Shown here one piece after another: positions 43,851 to 51,012 of a stretch of 51,012 nucleotides of DNA (within the stretch, counting starts at the first letter, position 1; every line of letters begins with the position of its first letter). The notes beneath the pieces were generated by a model. It was not told the DNA's origin, did no database searches, and saw only the letters and a list, made by a program, of their open reading frames with translations. The stretch comes from an uncultured Clostridia bacterium. GTDB lineage: Bacteria > Bacillota > Clostridia > Christensenellales > CAG-314. The stretch is from assembly GCA_934294965.1 (NCBI GenBank), contig CAKRAM010000064.1, positions 1-51,012 of the forward strand. Direction: 5' to 3'. The position numbers were made by a program, and so were the translations under genes.

Positions 43851-45100
43851 AACGGCTTATTAAGTGGGGCGTGCTGTTTATGTTGATTGCATGCTTGGCG
43901 TTTTCTTCGGTTGGTTTTGCCGAACAAACAAACGATTCATCTTCTGCCTCGGACTATAAAACGACCGAGGAGTACTTGCTGGTCAAGCAATTCTGTGCAA
44001 ACTATCCCAACCGCAGCAATCAGGGCAACGAAATTGCCGTTGCGCGCGGTTTGGTGAAGGAATTTGAAAAGATAGACGGATTGGAAGTTTCGTTGCAAAC
44101 AGGCGTAAACGTTGTTGTGGAGCAAACGACTTACCAATCGGCAAACGTCGTTGCAAAGTTGGATACGCCGTCAAGTAAGTCGGTTGTGATAGGTGCGCAT
44201 TTCGATAACAACGGCGTGGGCGAAGGCGCGGCGGATAATGCCGTCGGCGTCGTTACTATGTATTTGTTGGCAAAAAAACTTGCCGCAGTAAAAAGCAGTT
44301 TGCCTTGCGATGTCTACTTTGTCGCATTCGGTGGAGAGGAACAAGGACTGTATGGTTCCAAGTACTTTGTCGACCATATGCAAACCAACGGTGACCTCGG
44401 AAACGTTTTGGCGATGTTTAACTTTGATTCGCTCGGCGTTGGCGACAATTTGTACGTTCAGTGCGAAAACAAAAGCACCGATTTGGAAAAGTACTTGCTG
44501 TCCATGGCAAAAGATACCCCCTGCGCGCTGCAAGTTAAGCCGTATGCGGCGGGAATTTCTGCGATAGCGGACAGTTTCGGCTACGGCTACTACGAATCCA
44601 CTCAAGGTTCGGATCACACCCCGTTCCGCTTAAAAGGTATACCCACGGCATTTTTCTTTTCCGGCAATTTTACTCGTTTGGACGGCTACACGGAAAGCAC
44701 TAACGCCGAACATCGCATCAGCAACACTTCGCAGGACACATTTGAAAATTTGGATAAGTACGCAGGCGAGCGTTTTGTAAACAATATGCAAACGGCGCAA
44801 ACGGTTGTTTTTGACGCGTTGACGACGGATTTGTTTATGGGCGTTGCGACCGATGCAAAAAGTCAACTGATCAACATTTCGGCGGCTTACGGAATCGTGC
44901 CTTCGCTGGTGCTTGTCGGGCTTGCGCTTGCGGCGGTAATCGTCGTTTTGGGTTTGAGAGTAAAATATTCCAAGGGCGTGCAACGGAGTACTCCGTTCAC
45001 TTCGGCAAATGCAACCGGTAGTGGTGTTTTCGTCAAGCCGGACGTTAGCGACGTGTTCGATTTTGGCGATGACGACGACGTGTTCGATGACGACAAATAG
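43847..45100 (+). CDS. Secreted, membrane-anchored M28-family metallopeptidase
   Basis: A 417-residue protein with a signal peptide (about 1-25) and a C-terminal membrane helix (about 345-367) followed by an acidic tail. The M28 metal site is complete: His118 and Asp120 (GAHFDN), Asp130 (AADNAVG), Glu164/Glu165 (GGEEQG), Asp194 (FNFDSLG) and His257 (SDHTPF). Such enzymes are zinc aminopeptidases. It should act on the outer face of the membrane on peptides. Start overlaps the membrane-protein gene by four bases. Confidence 0.9.
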   Translation: MKRLIKWGVLFMLIACLAFSSVGFAEQTNDSSSASDYKTTEEYLLVKQFCANYPNRSNQGNEIAVARGLVKEFEKIDGLEVSLQTGVNVVVEQTTYQSANVVAKLDTPSSKSVVIGAHFDNNGVGEGAADNAVGVVTMYLLAKKLAAVKSSLPCDVYFVAFGGEEQGLYGSKYFVDHMQTNGDLGNVLAMFNFDSLGVGDNLYVQCENKSTDLEKYLLSMAKDTPCALQVKPYAAGISAIADSFGYGYYESTQGSDHTPFRLKGIPTAFFFSGNFTRLDGYTESTNAEHRISNTSQDTFENLDKYAGERFVNNMQTAQTVVFDALTTDLFMGVATDAKSQLINISAAYGIVPSLVLVGLALAAVIVVLGLRVKYSKGVQRSTPFTSANATGSGVFVKPDVSDVFDFGDDDDVFDDDK

Positions 45101-45109
45101 TGGTGGATT

Positions 45110-45853
45110 ATGACAAAAGAAAAAAAGACGTTATCGATGCCGATTTTTTCGGCTATATATTGGGCTGTCGTTGCGGTGTGCATAGCCGTTGACCAACTTA
45201 CCAAGCACTTCATCTACGACAAACTTATGGGCGGCGTAGAGTATCGGCATTTGGACGTAATCGGCAAATTCGTCGTGTTCGACACCATATTGAACGACGG
45301 CGCAATGATGGGTATCGATTTGCCCAACGTGGTGCTGTTTATAACCACGCTTATCGGGCTTCCGCTGTTCGTGTGGCTTATGTATCGCAGCAGAACGCGC
45401 AGCGTATGGGGACAAATTGCCTTTTCGCTTATGCTTGGCGGCACGATAGGCAACGCAATCGACCGCTTTTACGTAGCCGGCGACGGCACGTTTTTCAGCG
45501 GACAGGTTCGCGACTTTATTCATTTCGATTTCAGCGCGTGGGGGCTTAAGGACTTTTTTCCATATTCGTTCAACATTGCCGACAGTTGTTTGGTTGTCGG
45601 CGTGATAATGGCGCTTTTGGCAATCGTTATTTTCGATCCGGATTCGCTATTGAAAATAGTCAAGGAAGAAAAATCCGCGGCAAACGCCGACGCACAGGAC
45701 GATTGCCAAGGACCGCACACTACCGATTCGGATAGTGCTTGTCAAACGCAGCAATGCTCTCCCGCACAAACCGAACAACCTTTTGCGACGGACGATAAAA
45801 GCGACGCTAGCCAAGTCGGCAGTGAGGACGACGATGAAAACAATCCTTCTTAA
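45110..45853 (+). CDS. lspA: Lipoprotein signal peptidase with long acidic tail
   Basis: A 247-residue protein starting nine bases after the M28 gene. Four membrane helices and both catalytic Asp motifs are present (GNAIDRF and FNIADSC), with DQLTK near the N-terminus. LspA cleaves prolipoproteins at the lipid-modified Cys, and this window encodes at least six candidate substrates. The usual length is near 150-170; here about 65 extra residues rich in Asp, Ser, Thr and Gln with several Cys form a cytoplasmic tail. Its last 20 bases overlap rluD. Confidence 0.92.
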   Translation: MTKEKKTLSMPIFSAIYWAVVAVCIAVDQLTKHFIYDKLMGGVEYRHLDVIGKFVVFDTILNDGAMMGIDLPNVVLFITTLIGLPLFVWLMYRSRTRSVWGQIAFSLMLGGTIGNAIDRFYVAGDGTFFSGQVRDFIHFDFSAWGLKDFFPYSFNIADSCLVVGVIMALLAIVIFDPDSLLKIVKEEKSAANADAQDDCQGPHTTDSDSACQTQQCSPAQTEQPFATDDKSDASQVGSEDDDENNPS

Positions 45854-46760
45854 TGCCGACGAAGAATGCCGCAGGTTGGACGTTTTTGTTGCCGAAAACG
45901 CTCAAATAACACGGTCGCATGCTCAAAAATTGCTGCAAAGCGGAGTAGTTTCGGTAAACGGAACGATTGTCGCAAAATCATCCTGCGCCGTAAAAGAGGG
46001 CGACGAAGTTTCAGTCACTTTGCCGGACGACGTTCCTTTGGACGTTCTTCCGGAAGATATTCCGCTGGACATCGTGTACCAAGACTCCGACTTGGCAGTG
46101 ATAAACAAACCGCAGGGTATGACGGTGCATCCGGCTAACAATTGCTATAGCGGCACGCTTGTAAACGCGCTTTTGTTCCACGTAAAGGATTTGTCCGGCA
46201 TAAACGGCGTTCTTCGCCCGGGCATAGTGCATAGGTTGGACAAGGACACGGCAGGGCTTCTCGTCGTTGCCAAAAACGACTTTGCCCACGTGGAGTTGCA
46301 AAAACAAATTCAGGCAAAAACTTGCAGGAGAATATATTACGCGTTGCTTGCCGGCAACGTTAAGGCGGACGAAGGAACAATCGACAGGCCCATAGGTCGC
46401 TGCAAAACCGATCGCAAAAAAATGGACGTGGTGGAAGGCGGCAGGTCGGCTCAAACGCTGTATACCGTGGTGGAACGTTTCAACCGTTTTACGCTGGTCA
46501 AGTTTGAACTTAAAACCGGACGTACTCATCAAATACGCGTTCACGCCTCCAAGGTCTTGGGACATCCCGTCGTCGGGGATAAAACCTATGGTGACAAAAC
46601 AAAAAAGTGGAATTTGAACGGACAGTTGCTGTTCGCGCAAACGATAAGGTTCGTCCATCCGAGGACGGGGCAGCAAATGAGTTTTTCCGTTCCGCTTCCG
46701 GATTACTTTCAAAACGTTTTGCAAGATTTACGCAAAACAAATTGTGGCGAGGTAAAATGA
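45834..46760 (+). CDS. rluD: 23S rRNA pseudouridine synthase, RluD family
   Basis: A 308-residue protein from ATG 45834. An S4 RNA-binding domain (LDVFVAENAQITRSHAQKLL) leads into the synthase domain with the catalytic motif HRLDKDTAGLLVVAK (Asp near 142), followed by RPIGRC and KTGRTHQIRVH. It makes pseudouridine in 23S rRNA. It follows lspA as in many Firmicutes. The start lies within lspA, so translation is coupled. Confidence 0.95.
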   Translation: MKTILLNADEECRRLDVFVAENAQITRSHAQKLLQSGVVSVNGTIVAKSSCAVKEGDEVSVTLPDDVPLDVLPEDIPLDIVYQDSDLAVINKPQGMTVHPANNCYSGTLVNALLFHVKDLSGINGVLRPGIVHRLDKDTAGLLVVAKNDFAHVELQKQIQAKTCRRIYYALLAGNVKADEGTIDRPIGRCKTDRKKMDVVEGGRSAQTLYTVVERFNRFTLVKFELKTGRTHQIRVHASKVLGHPVVGDKTYGDKTKKWNLNGQLLFAQTIRFVHPRTGQQMSFSVPLPDYFQNVLQDLRKTNCGEVK

Positions 46761-47590
46761 AAAACATCATCTCACTTACCGATTTCGACAAAGACGGCAT
46801 TTTGCAAATATTGGATATTGCCACGCAAATGCGCAAAATCGTCACCGCCGACTACAAGCGCAGTCCTCATCTACTTGGGTGCGTGTTGGGCGGAGTTTGG
46901 CAAAAACCTTGCTTATCGTCCACGGCTTTCGGCTTGGCGGTAACGTATATGTCCGGTACGCCGTTTTTAACTTTCGGCGCGGACGCGGCAGAGCAACTTC
47001 GCGCTATGGACAACATGGGCGTAAGCGATATCGTCGTTTCGGACAAGAACGACAACTTTGTAAAACTTTTTGCCGAAACCTGCCGAGCAAAAGTCATCAA
47101 CGGCGGCTCGGGCAAGTTTAATCCCGTTGCCGTTCTTGCGGACGTGATGGCACTTAGGGCGCGCACGGACGGGCTTAACGGCTTAAACGTGCTGCTTGTG
47201 GGCAACAGAGACGTGAACAAAGTTACCGAACTTATTTCTGTTTTGTCGCTGTTCGGCAGCACCGTTACTTGGTATTTGCCGCCGTCGGACATCGCAACCG
47301 AACGCAAGGGCATTGTGCTGGATAACATCCAAGCGGCGTTTGCCGGTGTGGACGCGGTAATAGATTTGGGACTTAACGAATTTTGCAATCCCGTAGACTA
47401 CTACGGCGCAAACAGCGGAATCCCCATTTCGCTTATGAGCAAGGCGCGTGTTTCCGCGCCGCTGTTGGGTAGCAAAAACGTGGTGGACGAGTTTGGCATC
47501 AAGGAATATCCTCTTAACCTTGTAAACATCGGTCAATCCTGTTACGTTTCGGTGGCAATGGCGTGCCTGTACTTGCTGCATCGTAACTAA
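46757..47590 (+). CDS. Transcarbamylase-fold protein lacking active-site motifs
   Basis: A 277-residue protein starting with ATGA overlap to rluD. Both Rossmann-like halves of aspartate/ornithine transcarbamylase are recognisable: early LTDFDKDGILQILDIA, middle LNVLLVGNRDVNKVTELISVLSLFG, and late NLVNIGQSCYVSVAMACLYLL. The carbamoyl-phosphate loop, normally STRTR, reads CLSST (52-56). The HPTQ motif reads NPVA (122-125), and HPLPR reads YPLN. It is also shorter than the usual 300-340 residues. Catalysis of carbamoyl transfer is therefore unlikely. It may be a regulatory or binding pseudoenzyme, possibly with an altered substrate. It is intact and in frame, so not a decaying gene. Confidence 0.78.
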   Translation: MKNIISLTDFDKDGILQILDIATQMRKIVTADYKRSPHLLGCVLGGVWQKPCLSSTAFGLAVTYMSGTPFLTFGADAAEQLRAMDNMGVSDIVVSDKNDNFVKLFAETCRAKVINGGSGKFNPVAVLADVMALRARTDGLNGLNVLLVGNRDVNKVTELISVLSLFGSTVTWYLPPSDIATERKGIVLDNIQAAFAGVDAVIDLGLNEFCNPVDYYGANSGIPISLMSKARVSAPLLGSKNVVDEFGIKEYPLNLVNIGQSCYVSVAMACLYLLHRN

Positions 47591-47964
47591 AAGTAGAAAT
47601 TCGTCGCATTGTAATAAAAAGTGGAAAATCGTCAAACGAGTTGGTCGTCTAGCGTTTTTTTGTAAATTAGGCTCTGCGTCAAATGTCCGAGGCAGAGGAA
47701 ATCCGTTCGGCAAAATCAGCGGCATAGTTGCGGTTGCGGCCGATAAAATAATCAAAACATTTACGTACTGCAAACGAGCGTTCGGAAAAATAGCGCTGAA
47801 AAGCAATCTTTTCGGCAATTCGTTATGAAGAACGGAATCCATATGCGTTTGAAGCGTAAAAAGAGTTAGCGGTGTTTGGCACGGCGTCGTGCGGTGACGA
47901 GCGGAAGTGTTTAATGACGAAAAACACTGCATATATGTCACTAAAAAGCAGTTTTTTGGCGGTG
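47591..47964. other. Gene-free region
   Basis: No gene found in about 370 bases. A weak terminator-like stretch (ACGA-gttgg-TCGT followed by TAGCGTTTTTTT, 47636-47664) may end the comEA-to-transcarbamylase gene string. Confidence 0.5.
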
Positions 47965-47994
47965 AAAATAAAAAACCGTCGCAAATTGCGACGG
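47965..47994 (-). terminator. Terminator of the DUF4364 gene
   Basis: On the minus strand, CCGTCGC with GCGACGG (plus 47976-47994) is followed by TTTTTTATTTTC. It lies 50 bases after the stop of the minus-strand gene. Confidence 0.85.
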
Positions 47995-48044
47995 GAACTT
48001 GGCAAAGAAATGTTTGTTTTCAATGTGTTTTGCGGAGCGGGTTG

Positions 48045-48581
48045 CTAGTCGATAAGCGTATCGCTTATTTTGCCGTAAACCGACGCGGCTTTTTCTTGCC
48101 AAGTGCGTTCGATGTATTTGGCAATGTTTCTGGTCATAACGTTGAACTTAATTTCCAACGTTGTTTTGGTAGGCTCTACGATTTTCATCGTAACGTCGTA
48201 ACTGCCGTCCGGGCATTTTTCGTAAGTTGCCACGTAGTCTTGGCGGCGGCGATAGTCTATTCTCTTTTTCTTTATATCGTCGGAAATCAGTTGCCTTACG
48301 CTGGACGGGATTCGAGTATAGAAGTTTTTCAGGCACCATCTGCCTTCGGCGGTCAGGTCGTAAAGTTCTTCGCCTCCGCCCATAGGCACGCTTTTGTACA
48401 CAAACCCGTTTTGAACCACGTCGTACAGCGTTTGTTTGCAGTTGGTAAAGTCTATCCAGTTGTTTTTGTAACTGCACAAATCCAGCACGGTGGCTTCGGT
48501 AAGTGCGGTTTCCATTTTGTCGAATACAAACAACAAAATCAACTTATTGGTGGTGCTGTCTTGTGTGATTCCCGCTTGCAT
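48045..48581 (-). CDS. DUF4364 family winged-helix-like protein
   Basis: A 178-residue cytoplasmic protein. The N-terminal segment NKLILLFVFDKMETALTEATV and the following helices look like a winged-helix DNA-binding fold, as in the DUF4364 family common in Clostridia. The C-terminal half has beta strands (YDVTMKIVEPTKTTLEIKFNV). A role in transcription is plausible from the fold but not established. The start is ATG 48581, with GGGAGG seven bases upstream; an earlier in-frame ATG at 48611 lacks a site. It is a single-gene unit with its own promoter and terminator. Confidence 0.85.
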   Translation of the reverse strand: MQAGITQDSTTNKLILLFVFDKMETALTEATVLDLCSYKNNWIDFTNCKQTLYDVVQNGFVYKSVPMGGGEELYDLTAEGRWCLKNFYTRIPSSVRQLISDDIKKKRIDYRRRQDYVATYEKCPDGSYDVTMKIVEPTKTTLEIKFNVMTRNIAKYIERTWQEKAASVYGKISDTLID

Positions 48582-48647
48582 TGCCTTGCCTCCCGTATAA
48601 TTTGTTTGCACCTAACGGCTGTACGTAAAGACTACAAACCGAATTGT

Positions 48648-48676
48648 ATTATACAACAAAAGTCGGTTGTTTACAA
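48648..48676 (-). promoter_or_regulatory. Promoter of the DUF4364 gene
   Basis: On the minus strand: TTGTAA (plus 48671-48676), 17 bases, TATAAT (plus 48648-48653). Confidence 0.75.
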
Positions 48677-48955
48677 TAGTTTTTGCGGGCTTTTGAAAAA
48701 ATAGTTTCTTCAAATTTATATCGCACGAGCAGTACCGGCAAAATTATTTTTTCACAGGAAGTCAATTTTTCATCACCAATCGGCCGAAATATGGCTTTTC
48801 TGCCTCTTTCCGAGCGCTTGTTTGAGGTGCATAGACGTACTATAAGGCAGGTTACATGCACAAAACGATTCGTCTTTGCAAAAATAGTTGGTGATGGAGA
48901 GGAATCCCAAGCGTTGCGCAATTTTTTCGTCATCTCGGGCTTTTGTAAAAAATGC

Positions 48956-48984
48956 TTTATTTACGGAAAAATATGTGATATAAT
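48956..48984 (+). promoter_or_regulatory. Extended -10 promoter of the 49.0-kb gene
   Basis: TTTATT (48956-48961), 17 bases, TATAAT (48979-48984) preceded by TG at 48976-48977. The same TGTGATATAATAT core occurs at 30915. Confidence 0.7.
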
Positions 48985-49023
48985 ATCTTCTATAAATTTG
49001 GTTGACGAAATTCAAGGAGCAAA

Positions 49024-49782
49024 ATGAGCATAAACGACCTTGCATATTTCACCGAATGCGTAAACAACCTCATAGACGGCGAGCTTATCATGGTGGACAA
49101 AAATATCGCTTCCGTGCTTAAATGCGTGGTAAATTGCCCCGTGCTTTGCCAGTGCCTGTCCTCGTCCATAAAAAACACTTCCTACGTAACGGAGTTTTCT
49201 CGCGCTAAAGTCACTTGGACGCGGTCGGACGGCGTGGTGATTAATCAACTAAAATTGCCACAGGATACCACCCGTTTGTTCACGTTCGTGGTGTGCCTGC
49301 TTACGGAAATCGACAGCGGACGCCGCAGCATAACGGATTTTTTGCACGAGTTTTTCGGCGATACGGACAACAACGCGTCCTACCGCAAGTTTGTCAGTGA
49401 AGTTATCAAGCCTTTCAAGCGTGCAGGCGAAAGTTTGCTTAAAAATACCGACCATAACGGAATGGGCAAGGAAGAATCGGCAATTGCCGAACGTTTTTTC
49501 ACCGCCGAAAAAATATTCCTTCGGTACGATGTGATAAAAAGTATGTCGGCAATCGTAAACGAACTTAAACAATTGCTGCTGGACGAAGGCAAACTGTCCA
49601 AATCCGCCACTTCGGACGTTTATGCCGTTTCGAACTACTTTGTAAACGCATTGCACTTGCGCAATCCCAAAATCATCAAAATTTGCTGGATAGCGTATCG
49701 CAACACGATGTTGCGTTTCCACTTGGCACAGCCCTACGTGATAAAGTTGGCTCAACTTGTGGATAGTGCCGTTATCATGTAG
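49024..49782 (+). CDS. Protein of unknown function, 252 residues
   Basis: A clean gene: CAAGGAG precedes the ATG, an extended -10 promoter lies 40 bases upstream and a terminator follows. No signal peptide or membrane helix is evident, so it is cytoplasmic. The sequence looks mostly alpha-helical, with SINDLAYFTECVNNLI at the N-terminus, a central charged part (KEESAIAERFFTAEKIFLRYD) and helical C-terminus. I recognise no family or motif. Composition and codon use match its neighbours, supporting a real conserved gene. Confidence 0.75.
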   Translation: MSINDLAYFTECVNNLIDGELIMVDKNIASVLKCVVNCPVLCQCLSSSIKNTSYVTEFSRAKVTWTRSDGVVINQLKLPQDTTRLFTFVVCLLTEIDSGRRSITDFLHEFFGDTDNNASYRKFVSEVIKPFKRAGESLLKNTDHNGMGKEESAIAERFFTAEKIFLRYDVIKSMSAIVNELKQLLLDEGKLSKSATSDVYAVSNYFVNALHLRNPKIIKICWIAYRNTMLRFHLAQPYVIKLAQLVDSAVIM

Positions 49783-50089
49783 TTGTTTTTAGTTCAGTCA
49801 TTTGTCGATTGTTACTAACCGCCGCCGCATTGCGACGGCTTTTTGTTTTTGCGGTAAACGCTATCCGAGTTTTTTGCCGGCGACTTGCGGAACAAATCGA
49901 AAAATAAGTTGGCTAATAATTTAGTGGCAAGTTTATTTGCAAATGCCGTTTTTACCGACGTTTTGGCAAATCAAGTCGGTTTTCTGTGCGTCAAACAGCG
50001 TTTATTGGCGGAAAAACGCGCATGCAAGGCGTCGAAAGTCGTCGATGAAAAACGATATTCGTATTTTTGCGGAAATACTTTCCACCGTC
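49783..50089. other. Gene-free region before the GH95 gene
   Basis: It contains the upstream gene's terminator and then AT-rich sequence. GAAAAACGATATTC at 50047-50060 is a one-mismatch version of the LacI-type operator, 30 bases ahead of the GH95 -35 box, and CGGTTTTCTG near 49977 resembles a half-site. No gene found. Confidence 0.5.
49821..49850 (+). terminator. Terminator of the 49.0-kb gene
   Basis: GCCGCCGC (49821-49828) with GCGACGGC (49832-49839), with one mismatch, then TTTTTGTTTTT. Confidence 0.8.
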
Positions 50090-50118
50090 TAGACACGAAC
50101 GCCGTTTTTTGGTATAAT
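50090..50118 (+). promoter_or_regulatory. Promoter of the GH95 gene
   Basis: TAGACA (50090-50095), 17-base spacer, TATAAT (50113-50118), 38 bases before the ATG. The spacer contains GCCGTTTTTTGG, similar to the right half of operator O4. Confidence 0.75.
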
Positions 50119-50156
50119 ATAGCGGTATAGATTTTTTAGGCAACGCGTGAGGTAAC

Positions 50157-51012
50157 ATGGCAAAGAATAACGACGACATTTTACGCTTCAAATCTCCGTC
50201 CGAGTGGCAGGGGGAAAGTTGGCGAGAGGGATTGTTTCTCGGCAACGGAAAAACCGCCGCAAACGTTTTCGGCGGAGCGGTAGAAGAAAAAATCTTGATA
50301 AACGATTCGTCTTTGTTTTGGCAGGGAAAAACTACCGTTTTGCCGGACGTATCTGCATTGACGGACGAAACTAAAAAGTTGATAGAAAACGGCGAGTATT
50401 TGCGCGCGCAAAAAGTGCTTACGGACGCTTTGGAACAACGCAATTTTCGTCCGCAAGCCGATTGCCTCTTGCCGCTGGGGCTGGTGGGGATAAAGTTTTT
50501 CCACAACGACACCGTGACCGATTTCAGCCGCAGTTTGGATATGGCAAGCGGTCAGGCAACCGTAACTTACACCGTTGGAGAAACCGACTACAGGCGGGAT
50601 ATTTTTGTTTCTCGCGCGGACGACGCAGTGGTGTTCCGTTTGTCAAAAAAAGGCAACGACACAATTTCTGCGGAGTTTTCCGTTTCACTTATGCCCATTG
50701 TAAACGCATTCACTCCGGAAGGCATTTGCAAAATGCCTACGGACGTCAGCGTTGTTTGCGACAGGCAGTTCTATTGTTTTGCCGCCCGCAACGACGACGA
50801 ATGTTCCGATTACGGACTTGTGGCAAAGGTGTCGGCTTTGGGTGGCAGCGTGCGTGCGGTAGATAACAAAATTGTGATTTCTCGCGCGCAAGCGGTGCTT
50901 GTCGAGATAAAAACTTTTGTCGATTCCTCGCGTGAAAAGCAGTTTGCCGAACTTAAAACACAACTTGCCGCCATGCGCGACGGCTACGAAAAAATGTTCA
51001 AAACGCACAAGG
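50157..51012 (+). CDS. GH95-family glycosidase, N-terminal part (runs off window)
   Basis: 285 codons are visible with no stop before the window end. ATG 50157 follows GAGG. No signal peptide, so cytoplasmic. The N-terminus shows the GH95 beta-sandwich signature: SWREGLFLGNGKTAANVFGG, then INDSSLFWQGK, and LPLGLVGIKF. GH95 enzymes are alpha-L-fucosidases or, less often, alpha-L-galactosidases; the catalytic (alpha/alpha)6 domain lies beyond the window, so specificity cannot be judged. It adds a possible fucose-releasing activity to the mannosidase and GxGYxYP genes 30-45 kb away. Confidence 0.82.
   Translation, partial: MAKNNDDILRFKSPSEWQGESWREGLFLGNGKTAANVFGGAVEEKILINDSSLFWQGKTTVLPDVSALTDETKKLIENGEYLRAQKVLTDALEQRNFRPQADCLLPLGLVGIKFFHNDTVTDFSRSLDMASGQATVTYTVGETDYRRDIFVSRADDAVVFRLSKKGNDTISAEFSVSLMPIVNAFTPEGICKMPTDVSVVCDRQFYCFAARNDDECSDYGLVAKVSALGGSVRAVDNKIVISRAQAVLVEIKTFVDSSREKQFAELKTQLAAMRDGYEKMFKTHK

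Larger units (their letters stand above)
48582..49023. other. Divergent intergenic region
   Basis: It contains the minus promoter at 48648 and the plus promoter at 48956. The approximately 280 bases between hold overlapping frames on both strands, none with a binding site or protein-like composition. Confidence 0.55.

Noticed and set aside
48683..49027. Overlapping 90-114-codon frames on both strands in the gap before the 252-residue gene
   Set aside because: No binding site, no family resemblance, and they contain the promoters of the real neighbours.

Overview
The window looks like a chromosomal stretch of an uncultured, probably gut-associated, Gram-positive Firmicute (Clostridia-like). 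This is an inference. It rests on the comEA-comEC-holA order, an ECF transporter module beside truA, a DUF4364 protein, DegV-plsX, MarR with a BmrCD/TM287-288-type exporter pair, six lipobox proteins with an lspA, and TTG/GTG starts behind strong Shine-Dalgarno sites. No rRNA, tRNA, CRISPR array, transposase or phage gene was recognised.

Region 1 (about 0.4-19.1 kb) is a glycan-utilisation locus. It holds a HAD-type sugar-phosphatase-like gene and a GH38 alpha-mannosidase-like gene on the minus strand. On the plus strand it holds a cytoplasmic GxGYxYP-family protein, a LacI regulator, a large Ig-like/carbohydrate-binding-like lipoprotein, a CUT1-type sugar ABC transporter (binding protein and two permeases, no ATPase), and two further GxGYxYP-family lipoproteins. 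The divergent mannosidase/GxGYxYP promoters and the promoter of the large lipoprotein each carry a CG-centred palindrome, GAAAA(A)nCGnTTTTT(C), just downstream of a near-consensus -10 box. Five such sites make a coherent candidate LacI regulon. Copies of a hairpin-bearing repeat and of the 3' end of the HAD gene flank this region in direct orientation (1-536 and 19355-19619).

Region 2 (19.9-24.5 kb) is a MarR regulator, with a perfect palindrome at its promoter, and a heterodimeric ABC exporter. Region 3 (24.6-26.5 kb, minus) is a DegV protein and plsX. Region 4 (26.6-30.7 kb) is a tightly overlapping operon: response regulator, histidine kinase, Sir2 deacetylase and RlmD-type rRNA methyltransferase. 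Region 5 (30.9-36.9 kb) has a Ppx/GppA-HD phosphatase, the ECF energising module ecfA1-ecfA2-ecfT, truA and a small membrane protein.

Region 6 (37.1-39.1 kb) is a single large lipoprotein whose cysteine-rich motif also occurs twice in the lipoprotein of region 1. It is followed by a possible structured RNA (6S-like) and then by a long gene string (39.6-47.6 kb): comEA, comEC, holA, a membrane protein, an M28 peptidase, lspA, rluD and a transcarbamylase-fold protein that has lost the family's active-site motifs. Region 7 (48.0-51.0 kb) holds a DUF4364 protein (minus), an unrecognised 252-residue protein, and the start of a GH95 family glycosidase that runs off the window.

Most interesting: the three-paralogue GxGYxYP locus with its operator set, the GH38 protein with Thr at the expected nucleophile position, the transcarbamylase pseudoenzyme, and the shared Cys-rich lipoprotein module.
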